Part shown: positions 18,328 through 20,000 of the stretch, piece by piece
Position numbering within the stretch: the first letter of the stretch is position 1
Layout: every line of letters starts with the position of its first letter
Source: Glandiceps talaboti
Lineage: Eukaryota > Hemichordata > Enteropneusta > Spengelidae
Direction: 5' to 3'
NCBI RefSeq assembly: GCF_964340395.1
Contig: NC_135564.1
Coordinates: 4,660,361-4,680,360 of the forward strand
DNA: 20,000 nt
Program-made: the position numbers and the translations under genes
The notes under the pieces: model-generated
The model's database searches: none
Told to the model about the DNA's origin: nothing
Seen by the model: the letters and a program-made list of their open reading frames with translations, nothing else

Positions 18328-18608
18328 CAGGGGTTGACATTAACAGCAGTCCCATGATGTCCACAGACTACCAATTCTTGTCATGGGACTACCATAATTT
18401 GCATCTTGTTGCCCTTTTAGGCTACCACTAATCATACAATGATGGAAGATTTACAAACATAGAAGTTTCACACATGTTCCAAATAGAGGAACTCTGTTTT
18501 CAGTTCAGGAATATAGGACTAATATTGGTCACCATCCTTGGGCTACCACTTTCTGAAATTGGTAGCCCACTAGGACTACCAAAGTAAAAAAGTTACTTCC
18601 AAGCCCTG
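18328..18608. mobile_element. 281-bp CAGGG-ended MITE-like element
   Basis: Starts CAGGGGTTGACATTAAC and ends in the complement of CAGGGCTTGGAAGTAAC (13 of 17 matching). Internally GGGCTACCA (18540-18548) pairs perfectly with TGGTAGCCC (18560-18568), and ACTACCA/GGCTACCA words recur. CAGGG ends are typical of hAT-like elements. Only an imperfect CTATA match flanks it. Confidence 0.6.
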
Positions 18609-18831
18609 CTATATGCCCGAATTCAGTTCACTGAATGACACCCACTGCACTGTGAAACCAGTGGAATGACACCCACACAACAGATAATGTGGCCACTTTT
18701 TGAAACAAAAGTTTGATTCACAAAGCTGGTCCACTGGGTTATTTGACTGTGCAGTGTGTCTAGATTTATAAGGCTTTACCATCCCAAATCTTGTACAAGG
18801 TCAGTCACATAATGCATTTCACTTTTCATAG

Positions 18832-19007
18832 GTGTTAAAATAAGCTATTACGTAAACGACAAGCAGACCCTGGCTGTCTGGGTCTATGGTATCATATACT
18901 TAGCAGGGTTCTTGGGGTGTGCTTCGGAGAAACAAAGACAAGGAATGTCTGTGGGACTTGGAGAACATAACTTACAAGGATACAGTCAGTTTGGTCCAAG
19001 TAGATAA
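18832..19007 (+). CDS. terminal exon of an unidentified membrane protein
   Basis: A pyrimidine-rich acceptor (ACTTTTCATAG) ends at 18831. From there one frame stays open for two bases plus 57 codons to TAA at 19005-19007. The translation starts KISYYVNDKQTLAVWVYG, has a hydrophobic span around WVYGIIYLAGFLGC, then a charged EKQRQG patch and a tail ending GYSQFGPSR. This looks like a last membrane helix with a short cytosolic tail. Codon use is mixed, with more G and C than the flanks, which supports real coding sequence. I do not recognise the family and found no convincing upstream exon, which may lie in 16-18.8 kb or have escaped me. Confidence 0.6.
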
Positions 19008-19176
19008 TATATACAGATAGATATGTATTTATGATAACTAATAGTAGTAATAATATAAACAAATACTCAATACTGTATGTACCATGTATCGGTCTTGTAT
19101 GTATAATAACAGATTATGATTATCTTGGGATAATAGTCCCCATACACCTGCTGACATGCGGAGTAAGCAGGGACTT

Positions 19177-19248
19177 AGCTCTGGAAATATATGCGCTCCA
19201 GAACCTCGGAGATGTGTTGACGTTCTAGGAGCAAATATTTCCATAGCT
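19177..19248 (+). ncRNA. precursor-microRNA-like hairpin (candidate)
   Basis: Arms 19177-19204 and 19222-19248 pair over roughly 23-24 of 27 positions (AGCTnTGGAAATAT.TGC.CTCC.GAAC), with scattered mismatches and a 17-base loop; 72 nt in all. It lies about 170 bases after the stop of the exon at 18832-19007, so it could be in that 3' UTR. A small foldback element is the alternative. Confidence 0.35.
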
Positions 19249-19296
19249 AGCTGGTACTCGACTTTGCTTTGTTCTGACTCCACTGTTGTACAGGTA

Positions 19297-19629
19297 TAAA
19301 GTTGGATTCAGATTTAGATTCAGATACTGAGCGTCATAATCAGCGTCAGATAGTCAGATCCGAAGACACGTACCCGACGGACTCAATCAAACAAGAAATA
19401 ATACCGTTGAGACTACAGTTTACGTACGTGATATATGTTGCCAATTTTTAAAAATTGTGCAAGCAGAAACATTCCAACTTCCATCAAAACGTTGTGAAGC
19501 GGGATCTTTCCCTGTAGTCTCAACGGTATTATTTAAGGTTTGATTGAGTCCGTCGGGTGTCTTCGGACCTGAGGCCATGTGACGCTCAATATGACGCTAC
19601 CTGAATCCTCGAATCTGACGACAACTTTA
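19297..19629. mobile_element. 333-bp foldback element with TA target duplication
   Basis: Arms 19297-19418 and 19512-19629 begin TAAAGTTG and share long exact blocks: CCGAAGACAC, CCGACGGACTCAATCAAAC and AATAATACCGTTGAGACTACAG. TA at 19295-19296 and 19630-19631 flanks it. The left arm has four extra bases (GTAC) after CCGAAGACAC. High arm identity suggests a younger insertion than the other two foldback elements. Confidence 0.92.
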
Positions 19630-19631
19630 TA

Positions 19632-20000
19632 CTCGTGAATATTGTGATGATGTCGTCCCAGGACAACAATCAGGCAGTCTTGACGGTTAAATACCTGTTA
19701 AATAGTACGTTGCGTGTGAAAGAAACACGCCAACGCTGCCTCGAACTCTATTCCACTTCTTCCAACAGATTATACTAAAATAATATGACCATGGTACGAC
19801 AGGTCGGTCTTCATTTAGGTTCCTAACCTGGAACGGGAGAGTTTGGTGTTGATCACCCGTCGATGGAGAAGACCTGGCTCTGACCTGAAAGTGTAACCCC
19901 AATGTCAATGAGTGGGGGCGCTGTTTGGAACTATTTATAACTTATTTTAAAACCATTGCATGTGATGTGCACGTGACCATCGGGACTTGTATATCAGATT
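19632..20000. other. no gene recognised
   Basis: A 73-codon minus frame (19908-19687) is present, but it has no recognisable domain, signal or splice support. Local composition is slightly richer in G and C. Confidence 0.4.

Overview
The window looks like nuclear DNA of a marine invertebrate animal. It is AT-rich, genes are split by GT-AG introns, and the space between exons is full of small palindromic transposons, microsatellites and short tandem duplications. I see no prokaryotic operons, ribosome binding sites, tRNA or rRNA genes, or CRISPR arrays. A 2A-like retrotransposon remnant, a 3'-hairpin repeat family and many ACATGTA words are what one often meets in lophotrochozoans or basal deuterostomes, but I cannot place the species.

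The one gene I can reconstruct end to end is a PLD3/PLD4-type phospholipase D family protein on the minus strand, 14517 down to 8758. Eight exons with clean GT-AG junctions and consistent phases give a 472-residue type II membrane protein from the ATG at 14496. Both HKD motifs are intact (His189/Lys191/Asp196 and His404/Lys406/Asp411). A possible extra first exon lies at 15735-15803. Three exon edges of this gene coincide with local tandem duplications: two duplications carry copies of the exon 5 and exon 6 splice donors into the following introns, and a seven-copy 38-bp minisatellite contains the stop codon and fills the start of the 3' UTR.

At the right, 18832-19007 (+) is an acceptor-bounded terminal exon of a membrane protein I cannot identify. 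About 170 bases beyond its stop codon is a hairpin with precursor-microRNA-like proportions. At the left, 1644-2165 (+) is a decayed non-LTR retrotransposon: a 2A-like DVEPNPGP motif followed, after a frameshift and probable deletion, by the end of an endonuclease domain with stop codons.

Three foldback elements with probable TA target duplications (4815-5051, 15049-15590, 19297-19629), a CAGGG-ended element (18328-18608), a diverged inverted pair (3850-4025 and 5424-5608) and a repeat ending in a hairpin (16477-16862) make up most of the rest. About 2.5-3.8 kb, most of 5.6-8.3 kb and 15.9-16.4 kb show no gene I can support.
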